Assembly (NCBI GenBank): GCA_946885925.1
Contig: CAMPHP010000081.1
Coordinates: forward strand, 1 to 9,140
Direction of reading: 5' to 3'
Origin: an uncultured Litorilinea sp.
GTDB taxonomy: Bacteria; Chloroflexota; Anaerolineae; Caldilineales; Caldilineaceae
Length of the DNA: 9,140 bases
Shown here: piece by piece, positions 1 to 6,080 of the stretch
How the letters are laid out: each line of letters begins with the position of its first letter
How positions within the stretch are numbered: the first letter of the stretch is position 1
Program-made: the position numbers and the translations under genes
Notes under the pieces: model-generated
Seen by the model: the letters and a program-made list of their open reading frames with translations, nothing else
Database searches by the model: none
What the model was told of the DNA's origin: nothing

Positions 1-3
1 CTC

Positions 4-402
4 TTATGCGTATCCTGTTGCAGCTTGTCGCAACACAGTTAGCAAGCGCTCTGGCGGTTCTGCCTTGCTGACATAGGCGTCTGCGCCTAACAGCGGCTGG
101 CGGTTGTCGCCACGATGATCACCATTGTGATCATTCGTGAGATCATTGGTGAGTGCTATGATGTACAGGTGTGGCTGAATGGCACGCACTTTGTTCAAGA
201 GGAACTGGCGAGCACTATGGGTTTCGAGACCGGGCAATTGCCAGTCGAGGAATAGTAGGTCGGGGCGCAACTGGCTGATCGAGCGGGGGAGCGCCTCTGT
301 ATTCGCCACTTCACCTACGACTTCGACATTTGCTTCATGTTCAAGCAGAAGGCGGAGGGCTGATCGCAACCATACCCGGCTGTCAGCGAGTAGTACGCGC
401 AT
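4..402 (-). CDS. Receiver-only response regulator, atypical
   Basis: A 132-residue stand-alone receiver (REC) domain with no output domain. Such proteins usually relay or compete for phosphoryl groups from histidine kinases in the cytoplasm. Visible landmarks are the phospho-acceptor D53 (FLDWQLPG), switch Thr T85 and conserved K113 (YVSK). The N-terminal acidic pair is D7-S8 rather than D-D, so one Mg-binding carboxylate is missing. Residues 84-99 are an in-frame 12-bp repeat expansion (LTND, LTND, HNGD, HRGD) replacing most of helix alpha-4; the T85-to-K113 distance is 28 residues against 22 in the neighbouring regulator. I chose the ATG at 402 because it starts beta-1 (MRVLLAD) and has an AGGA ribosome site about 9 bases upstream; the frame stays open to 489, but that extension is not receiver-like. 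It lies downstream of the kinase/regulator operon but behind its terminator. Family call firm; phosphorylation competence uncertain. Confidence 0.85.
   Translation of the reverse strand: MRVLLADSRVWLRSALRLLLEHEANVEVVGEVANTEALPRSISQLRPDLLFLDWQLPGLETHSARQFLLNKVRAIQPHLYIIALTNDLTNDHNGDHRGDNRQPLLGADAYVSKAEPPERLLTVLRQAATGYA
106..153 (-). repeat. In-frame 12-bp tandem repeat, four units
   Basis: Four consecutive 12-base units (106-117, 118-129, 130-141, 142-153) inside the receiver gene. On the coding strand the two at the 5' end differ at one base (CTCACCAATGAT and CTCACGAATGAT); the other two are diverged. Together they encode LTND-LTND-HNGD-HRGD and start at the residue before switch Thr T85. 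Confidence 0.75.
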
Positions 403-424
403 GGTGTAATTTCCTGTAATATTT

Positions 425-448
425 CTCTGTGTGCGACTCTGTGTGCGA
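425..448. repeat. Perfect 12-bp tandem duplication
   Basis: Two exact adjacent copies of ctctgtgtgcga (425-436 and 437-448), 23-46 bases upstream of the receiver gene start and so in its presumed 5' leader. No known function. Confidence 0.9.
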
Positions 449-523
449 AAAGCTAACTTCCTAGCCAACAGTGTATGTTTGGTAGACAAATATCACGCCG
501 GTCATGCGGCGAAGGCATTACCT

Positions 524-562
524 ACCCTAGGGTGAGTTCTTTACCTAGCTAAGTGGTTAGGT
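524..562. promoter_or_regulatory. Palindrome cluster upstream of the receiver gene
   Basis: A perfect 10-bp palindrome ACCCTAGGGT lies at 524-533. ACCTA (543-547) pairs with TAGGT (558-562) across 10 bases, and TTACCTA occurs directly repeated at 518-524 and 541-547. The cluster sits 120-160 bases upstream of the receiver ATG. The TACC-type elements loosely resemble NarL-family half-sites, but matching them to the adjacent LuxR-type regulator is speculation. Confidence 0.3.
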
Positions 563-577
563 TGCGCTGGCAAAAAT

Positions 578-610
578 GCAGAAAAGGCGCAGAAAAGGCG
601 CAGAAAAGGC
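578..610. repeat. Perfect 11-bp tandem triplication
   Basis: Three exact head-to-tail copies of gcagaaaaggc (578-588, 589-599, 600-610) in the gap between the two response regulator genes. There are no unique spacers, so this is not a CRISPR. It resembles other short duplications in this window. Confidence 0.95.
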
Positions 611-668
611 GAGGTAATAGGATGTAATGAGAGAAAGTAGAGCAGCGTGAGGCAAGAGGGAAGCAGTT

Positions 669-690
669 AAACAAAAGGGCTTACCAGCCC
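669..690 (-). terminator. Intrinsic terminator of the kinase/regulator operon
   Basis: Read on the minus strand, GGGCT-GGTA-AGCCC is a 5-bp GC-rich stem with a 4-base loop (690-677), followed by TTTTGTTT (676-669). It begins 7 bases past the TAG stop of the LuxR-type regulator. Position, strand and U-run all fit rho-independent termination; the stem is short. Confidence 0.75.
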
Positions 691-697
691 ATGCTCC

Positions 698-1360
698 CTA
701 TGGCTGGGAGACGAGATGGTGTTGTATGGCAACGACCACGGCTTCTGTGCGGCTTGTTGCATAGAGTTTTGAGAGGATGTTGCTGACGTGGAATTTTACC
801 GTGGAGCGGCTGACAACGAGCGTTTCCGCGATCTTATTATTATCGAGTCCTTTGACCATGAGGTCAAGAACTTCGCGCTCGCGCTCTGTAAGGTCATGGC
901 CTACTGGCGGTGTGTCTTGGTGCGTTGCCGCATGAATCAACACTTCTGCCGCTTCTGGCGCTAGCGTGCTACGCCCGCGATAGGCCGCACGAATGGCATT
1001 GGCTAATTCATCGGAGGTAACGTTCTTGAGCAAGTAGCCAATTGCGCCAGATTTCAAGGCATCATGGACCAGATTGTCTTCCTTGAAACTCGTTAGGACA
1101 AGGATTTGAACATCGGGATAACGTTCGCGGATGGCGCGTGTGGCTGTGGCTCCATCCATACGGGGCATAATGAGATCCATCAGGATCACGTCAGGGCGCA
1201 CGCGGCCACAAAGACGTAGCGCCTCCTCGCCATCCGATGCCTCACCGACTAGCTCAAAGTCTTCATAGGCATATAGGAAGGTGGCAAGACCACTGCGAAC
1301 GACTGCATGGTCATCTACTAACATGACCCGGATCGCGGGTGCGGAAGAAGTGTTATCCAT
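698..1360 (-). CDS. NarL/FixJ-type response regulator (REC + LuxR HTH)
   Basis: A 220-residue transcription factor of the usual NarL-family length. The REC domain spans about 10-128: acidic pair D16-D17, phospho-acceptor D62 (VILMDLIMP), T90 and K112 (YLLKN). The LuxR/GerE helix-turn-helix is about 145-207: LTEREREVLDLMVKG opens it and VSRSTVKFHVSNIL (about 183-196) carries the recognition helix. Phosphorylation is expected to drive dimerisation and promoter binding. I chose the ATG at 1360 because it precedes REC by nine residues and has a GTAGGT ribosome site 8 bases upstream; starting at 1405 would run translation through a tandem repeat. It lies 87 bases downstream of the kinase on the same strand and is almost certainly its cognate partner. 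All phosphorylation and DNA-binding landmarks are intact. Targets are unknown. Confidence 0.95.
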   Translation of the reverse strand: MDNTSSAPAIRVMLVDDHAVVRSGLATFLYAYEDFELVGEASDGEEALRLCGRVRPDVILMDLIMPRMDGATATRAIRERYPDVQILVLTSFKEDNLVHDALKSGAIGYLLKNVTSDELANAIRAAYRGRSTLAPEAAEVLIHAATHQDTPPVGHDLTEREREVLDLMVKGLDNNKIAETLVVSRSTVKFHVSNILSKLYATSRTEAVVVAIQHHLVSQP

Positions 1361-1382
1361 AATCAAGTACCTACAGCTCTTG

Positions 1383-1397
1383 CTATTTTCAAAATAG
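1383..1397. promoter_or_regulatory. Perfect 7+1+7 palindrome between kinase and regulator
   Basis: CTATTTT-C-AAAATAG is a perfect dyad in the 87-base gap between the two genes, 23-37 bases upstream of the regulator ATG. It could be a protein-binding dyad or a weak RNA hairpin. Its right half is embedded in the 13-bp tandem repeat beginning at 1387. Confidence 0.4.
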
Positions 1398-1420
1398 ACT
1401 TTCAAAATAGACTTTCAAAC
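1387..1420. repeat. 13-bp tandem repeat, about 2.6 copies
   Basis: tttcaaaatagac occurs at 1387-1399 and 1400-1412, with a partial third copy (tttcaaa) at 1413-1419. It lies in the kinase-regulator intergenic gap. Confidence 0.9.
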
Positions 1421-1447
1421 AGGCGGGTAATGCACAGGTAGGTTTGT

Positions 1448-3064
1448 TCAAGCCGAGTTATTGTTTGTCCAGACGACTTCTATCAAAGTGCCTTGATTGG
1501 GTTGGCTCGACACAGATAAGGTGGCACCGATGGCGTCTGCACGTTCGCGCATAATGCCAAGGCCAAGGTGCTGTGGGGCAATGCGCTCAAAAACAAAGCC
1601 AACGCCGTCATCAATGACCGCTAATCTCACCTGATCCTGTGTGCAACGGAGTTGGATTTGGGCATGGCTGGCTTGTGCATGTTTGGCGACGTTGTTGAGC
1701 GCCTCTTGCGCCACACGATAGAGCGCAACCTTTACATCGGCAGATATATCCGTTGAACCTTCAATCTCCACTGTAACCGGCACGCGTGCGCGACCCGAAG
1801 TTGCCTCGGCCAACTGGCGTAAAAGGTCGGCAAGATCAACTTCAACCAATTTGGCAGGGCGCAACTCCAAAAGCAGGGTACGCATCTCGGCAAGCGCGCC
1901 TCGCGTCAACTCGCGCAACTCCTCCAGCCGCCTGCGCCCTTCCTCTTCATTGCGCTGCCAGATGGTAGGCAAGACTCCGGCAATGATGCTGGCGGAAAAG
2001 AGTGTCTGTGTAACGGCGTCATGCAAATCTCGCGCAATCCGGCTGCGTTCGGCAGCCACTGCCGAGTGTTCAATCTGTGCGCGCAGATGTGCCCTTGTCA
2101 AGGCTAACGCGGCTAGATCAGCTAGTCTGAGCGCCAGATCAATCTCCTGATCCGCAATCTCCTGTCGCTGCTCATAGTGCAGCAAGATCAGCCCATAGAT
2201 CCCACGCGTGTCTCGAATGGGAACGGTTAAATACGCGGGGCTGTCGTCATTGGCAATTAGGGTATTGGCAGTCAGGGTATTGGCAACCAGGGTCGAGGTG
2301 TCCGGAGCGTTGATACCAAAGGCTGGCACTGGCTGCACGCCCTGGGCACAAATCATAGGCTCCTGATAAAACTGAGCTTGTTGGGCGATGAATTCCTCAA
2401 AGGCATCTTCCCACTCGTCCGGCATCTGGCCGCTCGTGGCTTGGCTCTGTAGTTGTCCAAAGCGCTCTTCACGGCTATAGATGACGCATGCATCGGCGTG
2501 CAAGAGTTGTGCTGCTTGGCTGACAATAAAGCCCAGGCTCTCTGCTAAGGTGCTGTTCGAGTTGAGAATGCTCAAGATGCTGCGTATGGCTTCTGCGATT
2601 CGTTGGCGGTGTGCAACCTCTTGATTACGTTCTTCTACCTGCCGCGCAAGCATTTCTTCAACCTGCTTGCGAACAGAGATATCGGTCACAGTGACAACGA
2701 TGAAGGTCTCGTTATCAAGGATGAGGGGACTAAGCCCAGCTTCGAGAGGAAAGTCGGTGCCATCTTTGCGCCGTCCGGCAAGGTCCATGCCGGAGCCCAT
2801 GCTACGCACATGCAAATGTTTCATGTACCCTTGGCGGTGGCGCGTGTGCATTTGATGGAATCGCTCAGGTATCAAGACCTCAACCACTTGGCCCACCAGT
2901 TCATCTGGCTCATAGCGGAACATTTCTTCTAGTTTTGCATTGACATAAAGAATGTGCCCACCTGAATCTACAATGACAACGGCAATGGGCATGGATTCAA
3001 CGAGGAGCTTTAGGCTTACTTGGGCATCCCAGTTAACTGAGGAAGTGGCGGCTTGGCGTGACAT
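1448..3064 (-). CDS. Soluble PAS-GAF sensor histidine kinase (NarX/DesK-like core)
   Basis: A 538-residue cytoplasmic kinase; no membrane segment is visible. PAS about 15-130 (MPIAVVIVDSGGHILYVN to VTVTDIS), a coiled linker about 131-165, GAF about 170-325, HisKA_3 dimerisation/phosphoacceptor helix about 336-405 with H348 in ERSRIARDLHDAVTQ, and HATPase about 440-535: N-box QEALNNVAKHA (453-463), G1 DDGVGF (485-490), G2 GLGIMRERA (501-509). It should autophosphorylate H348 and pass phosphate to the adjacent NarL-type regulator. The signal is unknown; where FixL has its haem His, R77 appears to align here, so haem is not indicated. Residues 259-273 are an in-frame repeat inserted in GAF. The start has no Shine-Dalgarno site but sits 9 bases after a strong -10, implying a leaderless message. 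Confidence 0.95.
   Translation of the reverse strand: MSRQAATSSVNWDAQVSLKLLVESMPIAVVIVDSGGHILYVNAKLEEMFRYEPDELVGQVVEVLIPERFHQMHTRHRQGYMKHLHVRSMGSGMDLAGRRKDGTDFPLEAGLSPLILDNETFIVVTVTDISVRKQVEEMLARQVEERNQEVAHRQRIAEAIRSILSILNSNSTLAESLGFIVSQAAQLLHADACVIYSREERFGQLQSQATSGQMPDEWEDAFEEFIAQQAQFYQEPMICAQGVQPVPAFGINAPDTSTLVANTLTANTLIANDDSPAYLTVPIRDTRGIYGLILLHYEQRQEIADQEIDLALRLADLAALALTRAHLRAQIEHSAVAAERSRIARDLHDAVTQTLFSASIIAGVLPTIWQRNEEEGRRRLEELRELTRGALAEMRTLLLELRPAKLVEVDLADLLRQLAEATSGRARVPVTVEIEGSTDISADVKVALYRVAQEALNNVAKHAQASHAQIQLRCTQDQVRLAVIDDGVGFVFERIAPQHLGLGIMRERADAIGATLSVSSQPNQGTLIEVVWTNNNSA
2249..2293 (-). repeat. In-frame 15-bp tandem repeat, three units, inside GAF
   Basis: Three imperfect 15-base units at 2249-2263, 2264-2278 and 2279-2293, each starting attggca and ending agggt. 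They encode the repeated pentapeptide core seen in VANTLTANTLIAND (about residues 260-273), apparently a surface loop in the GAF domain. Fifteen bases keep the frame. Confidence 0.85.
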
Positions 3065-3073
3065 AGCAGCGAT

Positions 3074-3102
3074 ATTATAGCAGCGTCAGTTTGGTTAATC
3101 AA
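3074..3102 (-). promoter_or_regulatory. Sigma-70-type promoter of the kinase, leaderless
   Basis: On the minus strand TTGATT (3102-3097), a 17-base spacer and a perfect TATAAT (3079-3074) form a near-consensus promoter. Nine bases separate the -10 from the ATG at 3064, so transcription should begin 0-3 bases before the start codon. No Shine-Dalgarno sequence is present. An 8-base direct repeat, GCTGCTAT, lies on either side of the -10 region. Confidence 0.7.
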
Positions 3103-3354
3103 CGTAGTCGCCGTTTGTTGGGGGCATCTCACGGCGGGGGCCATGCAAGGCTTGTCCTGGTGAGGAATGCTGGCGCTCCTGGGTATGAGACTAGGCCCAA
3201 AAACTGCCCGACTGACCAGTCCCGCCTCCCGCCGTTTCGCTAGCGGTTTCGCAAAACCAATGGGTTATCCTGAAGTAGCAGTACCTCGTGTGACAGTTTT
3301 ATACGCTGCGCACCCCCGCGCATAGACAATGAAGGGAAACGAATAGGAGGTCCC

Positions 3355-3828
3355 ATGTTTAACGTGCTCTTAGTCCCTTTGGATGGCTCAAAGCGTGCCG
3401 AGAGAATTCTGCCTTATGTCGAATATCTGGCCTTTGCGCGTGAGTCAAAGATCGTCTTGCTACAAGTGATTGAGCCAGATCCTAACCTGGTCAGTGCATT
3501 TGGCGTGGCTGCCTATTATAGCACAGATTTGGCCCAAGTTACCGTGAATGAGGTTAAATCCTATTTAGATACACTGGCATGTGAACTCCGCGAAAAAGGT
3601 TTTGCTGCCGAACCATGCGTCAAATATGGCCCGGTTGTGCCGACGATTCTAGAGGTAGCAGAAGAGAAGAAGGCCGATCTAATCGCAATGGCAAGCCACG
3701 GGCGGACAGGTCTTGAGCGTGCCTTTTACGGCAGTGTAGCCGCCGGTGTCTTGCACCAGGCCGACAGACCACTCCTCCTCATCCGCGCTGATGATGCACG
3801 ACAGGCAAGACGGAAGATACTGATGTAA
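3355..3828 (+). CDS. Universal stress protein (UspA family)
   Basis: A 157-residue single-domain USP, the normal length. The family's alpha/beta fold is evident: beta-1 NVLLVPLDGS (3-12) with the nucleotide-contacting D10; beta-2 IVLLQVIE; beta-4 DLIAMASHG; and the phosphate-binding signature A113-2X-G116-9X-G126-S127, then PLLLIRA. The first Gly of the G-2X-G-9X-G-S motif is Ala, a common variant in ATP-binding members. Such proteins are cytoplasmic dimers linked to stress survival; the specific role is unknown. The start has a strong AGGAGG site (3345-3350) with a rather short 4-base spacer. It is divergent from the kinase across 290 bases, and a broken membrane-protein gene follows 65 bases downstream with no terminator visible between them. 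Confidence 0.95.
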   Translation: MFNVLLVPLDGSKRAERILPYVEYLAFARESKIVLLQVIEPDPNLVSAFGVAAYYSTDLAQVTVNEVKSYLDTLACELREKGFAAEPCVKYGPVVPTILEVAEEKKADLIAMASHGRTGLERAFYGSVAAGVLHQADRPLLLIRADDARQARRKILM

Positions 3829-3893
3829 GATTGCTACAAAATAGGCGGTTGCTTCGTAATTCGGATGTTAGAATCATGGAGTAGGAGGACACA

Positions 3894-4271
3894 ATGATAC
3901 GCCCATCTAAGCAACTCCTGTTCTGAACACCTAGAATACTAGGTATCCTTTTTGCGCTGTTTCTCAGCATGTTTGCGCTCGACGTGTTTGGTGAAGGATA
4001 TGGCTTTTGGGGCACACTGCTTGCACTGTTCATGCACCTTATTCCCGTTTATGTCTTGCTCATCGGGTTGGCCTTGGCCTGGTGTTGGGAGTGGGTCGGT
4101 GCGCTCGTGTTCATTGGGTTTGGTGCTTGGTATCTTGTGATCTCGTGGGGGCCATTCCCCCTTATTGCCAACCTGATTGGAGCTTTGCCGATTGCTGGGC
4201 CGGCCCTCTTGATTGGCATTCTATTCTTAATCGGCTGGCTCTATAAACCCCAGTTGCAGGCCAGTATGTGA
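3894..4271 (+). pseudogene. Small multi-pass membrane protein interrupted by in-frame TGA
   Basis: A textbook AGGAGG site (3883-3888) sits 5 bases before an ATG at 3894, which opens MIRPSKQLLF and meets TGA at codon 11 (3924-3926). The same frame continues with TPRILGILFALFLS and is open to TGA at 4269-4271, giving 125 codons in all. Four hydrophobic segments are visible (about 14-31, 39-60, 62-84, 100-118) around FALDVFGEGYGFWGTLLALF. From memory, this resembles a family of small uncharacterised membrane proteins in which Trp precedes the PRI motif, so TGG to TGA is the simplest origin. An ATG at 3969 (codon 26) could restart translation, but it has no ribosome site and loses most of the first segment. 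A genuine pseudogene, a sequencing error or regulated readthrough are all possible. It follows the USP gene by 65 bases. Confidence 0.65.
3929..3953 (+). other. Perfect hairpin plus T-run right after the internal TGA
   Basis: ACCTAG (3929-3934), loop AATA, CTAGGT (3939-3944), then ATCCTTTTT. The stem starts 2 bases after the internal stop. The codons forming it include AGA, ATA and CTA, which look scarce elsewhere in this window. As an intrinsic terminator it is weak (6 bp, half A/T) but has a five-T tract. It could act as an attenuator behind a 10-codon leader, or be accidental. Confidence 0.5.
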
Positions 4272-4292
4272 CCAATAGAAGAGTGCCACATC

Positions 4293-4322
4293 TTGAAAAG
4301 GGTGCGCTCTTACAGAGATAGT
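4293..4322 (+). promoter_or_regulatory. Weak promoter candidate for the HhH gene
   Basis: TTGAAA (4293-4298), an 18-base spacer and GATAGT (4317-4322) match sigma-70 elements at 5/6 and 4/6. It would give a leader of about 155 bases. It is the best match I found in the 211-base gap, but is not convincing on its own. Confidence 0.25.
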
Positions 4323-4482
4323 AACGTTCTTGAGTCACAGGTAGAAATGTACAGGTTCGCACCAGACGACCGCGCATGGCGCAGTCGCGATGAACTCATT
4401 CGGTGTAAGTTATTTGGTTACGGTATCAAGTGCAATCGTCTCGCTGGAAAACTGTCCTGGTACTAGCAAAGAGAGCTGACAA

Positions 4483-5358
4483 ATGAGCGAACGCATGCCA
4501 GACCCATTGAACGCAACAATTGCGGCCCGACTTGATGAAGTTGCGATGTTATTGGAACAGCAAGGTGCCAACCCCTATCGCGTTGCAGCCTATCGCAATG
4601 CTGCTGATACATTGCGTCACTTGCCCAGGTCAGTAGCAGACATCCTTGAAGAAGAGGGTCTTGCAGGATTGGAGAAATTGCCCGGTATTGGCGAAAGTCT
4701 ATCCCGCTCTATACGCACATTGGTGCAGACCGGGCGATTGCCTTTGCTTGACCGGCTGCGGGGTAGCAGTGGCCCTCAAGCCGTACTGATGACGATTCCT
4801 GGCATAGGCCCCAAGCTCGCTGAGAAGCTGCATGATGAACTCGGTATTAGCTCACTAGAAGACCTTGAGCTTGCGGCTTATGATGGACGTTTGAAGAACC
4901 TTGCAGGCTTTGGAGAGAAGCGATTGGCAGGCATCCGCGATGTGCTTGCACACCGGCTGGGCCGCAGGCGATCGGCGAGAGGCGAGGTGCAGCTTCCACC
5001 CGTGGAGGAACTGCTTGATGTGGATCGGGAATACCGGGAGAAGGCTAAGGCTGGGAAGCTGCCTAAAATCGCGCCGCGACGCTTTAACCCTAAGGGTGAA
5101 GCTTGGCTTCCTGTGTTGCACACGCGCCGCGACAACCGGGAATATACTGCTCTTTTTTCGAACACGGCGCGTGCCCACGAATTAGGCACCACGCATGATT
5201 GGGTGGTCATCTATAGTGATGACGGAAATCGCGAGCTTACTTTCACAGTCGTTACAGCACAGCGCGGGCGATTAAAGGGTCTTCGCGTTGTGCGCGGACG
5301 CGAAGACGAAAGTGCTGCCTATTATGAGGCCAAGAAGACGCCTGCCACCCCGGTTTAG
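4483..5358 (+). CDS. PolX-like helix-hairpin-helix DNA-binding protein without polymerase
   Basis: A 291-residue protein. Residues about 8-95 match the 8-kDa domain of family X DNA polymerases (GANPYRVAAYRNAADTL, LPGIGESLSRSI), followed by two further HhH motifs (IPGIGP at 105-110, LAGFGEK at 140-146). There is no nucleotidyltransferase palm and no PHP exonuclease, so it should bind DNA non-specifically, perhaps gapped or nicked DNA, but not polymerise. S72 and S76 occupy the places of pol-beta K68 and K72, so dRP-lyase chemistry by those lysines is not expected. The C-terminal module (about 193-283: PRRFNP, LPVLHTRRDN, YTALFSNTARAHELG, DWVVIY, RVVRGRE) is one I recall from similar bacterial proteins of unknown function. 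The ATG at 4483 directly precedes the domain, with only a weak GAGAG site. It is convergent with the CBM48 gene, 17 bases apart. Confidence 0.85.
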   Translation: MSERMPDPLNATIAARLDEVAMLLEQQGANPYRVAAYRNAADTLRHLPRSVADILEEEGLAGLEKLPGIGESLSRSIRTLVQTGRLPLLDRLRGSSGPQAVLMTIPGIGPKLAEKLHDELGISSLEDLELAAYDGRLKNLAGFGEKRLAGIRDVLAHRLGRRRSARGEVQLPPVEELLDVDREYREKAKAGKLPKIAPRRFNPKGEAWLPVLHTRRDNREYTALFSNTARAHELGTTHDWVVIYSDDGNRELTFTVVTAQRGRLKGLRVVRGREDESAAYYEAKKTPATPV

Positions 5359-5375
5359 GAGAGAGCATTCTCATG

Positions 5376-5795
5376 TCAGTTGGTGCGCGGGCGGTATGCA
5401 TGGCTTCTTTTATAGTACGTTACGGAATCCCTGCCACTGCCGCGTGCTCCCTCACGTACCATGCTGTGACCCATCTCTGGGACAAAGGTCTCAAGCGGCA
5501 AAATCGTCTCAACTATACTGTTGAGGCCATGGTATTTGTTCTCCGTACAGCCATCGGCATGATAGTCAGTACACCAATGACCGTCGATTAGATAACGAAA
5601 TTCATAGCGCCGTCTGGCTGGCAGATCGAGTGTGATGCTCCAGACTCCGTTGTGCAACCGCTGAAATGGAGATGAGCACGGATCCCAGTTGTTAAAGTCG
5701 CCCACCAGATAGACTCGATTCGCCCAGACAGAAGCGGGTAGCTGAAATGTCACCCGCACAGCCCCAACTTTGGACGAAGGTTCTTTGTAGATCAT
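5376..5795 (-). CDS. Stand-alone CBM48 / isoamylase early-set domain protein
   Basis: A 139-residue protein with one Ig-like glycogen-binding-type domain (about 8-98): VTFQLPA, VYLVGDFNNWDP (W37), YEFRYLIDGHW (W74) and LNSIV (N92). Related modules in AMPK-beta and glycogen-branching enzymes bind alpha-glucans through such Trp/Asn residues. No catalytic domain is attached, so a glucan-binding or regulatory role is inferred, not shown. Residues about 99-139 are an unrecognised, basic, Arg/Ser/Tyr-rich tail longer than I would expect for single-domain members. I chose the ATG at 5795, with GAGGT 8 bases upstream, over the in-frame TTG at 5813. Convergent with the HhH gene, with no terminator recognisable in the 17-base gap. 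Confidence 0.85.
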   Translation of the reverse strand: MIYKEPSSKVGAVRVTFQLPASVWANRVYLVGDFNNWDPCSSPFQRLHNGVWSITLDLPARRRYEFRYLIDGHWCTDYHADGCTENKYHGLNSIVETILPLETFVPEMGHSMVREGARGSGRDSVTYYKRSHAYRPRTN

Positions 5796-6080
5796 GGTGC
5801 GATACCTCGACAATCTTTCTCAATGCGGCCTTTCCTAGACTCTACATATTTTGCCTGACTCCCACTCACGAATGTTTGGACTGGCTGTGATAGATGTGAA
5901 TACACTTGGCAGTGGGCAGATGTTGAGGCCATCATGCACAATGCCTGGTGTACAGCCCCAATATAGAATAACTTTGTATGGGCGGCACTCGCCTGGGAGA
6001 TAGTGATTGCCTGGTCACTAGATCAGGGTTTGCGCTGCTTATGAGGACAGTTCATCCATATTGGCAACCTAGCCATCCAA

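Noticed and set aside
578..610. CRISPR array
   Set aside because: The repeats are 11 bp, directly abutting, without spacers, and no cas gene is present.
2603..2932. 109-codon plus-strand frame opposite the kinase PAS domain
   Set aside because: It is antisense to a recognisable PAS domain, with no start signal or known motif.
3131..3235. Distant inverted repeat ACGGCGGG / CCCGCCGT in the divergent intergenic region
   Set aside because: Only 8 bp separated by 89 bases in GC-rich DNA. There is no transposase or target duplication nearby, so chance is likely.
3924..3926. TGA read as tryptophan (alternative genetic code)
   Set aside because: The kinase, the CBM48 gene and this gene's own 3' end all terminate plausibly at TGA, and Trp is encoded by TGG throughout. 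A global recoding does not fit.
3924..3944. Selenocysteine insertion at the internal TGA with the hairpin as SECIS
   Set aside because: The loop (AATA) begins only 9 bases after the TGA and lacks the conserved loop G of bacterial SECIS elements. The protein shows no redox motif, and family memory points to Trp, not Cys, at this place.
4855..5210. Overlapping 94-110 codon frames in both strands across the HhH gene
   Set aside because: They are shadows of the clearly coding frame: no domains, no ribosome sites, and composition follows the complementary codons.
5835..6014. Minus-strand open frame of 59 codons in the intergenic stretch
   Set aside because: It has no ATG, no ribosome site and no recognisable domain, and lies between stops at random-like spacing.
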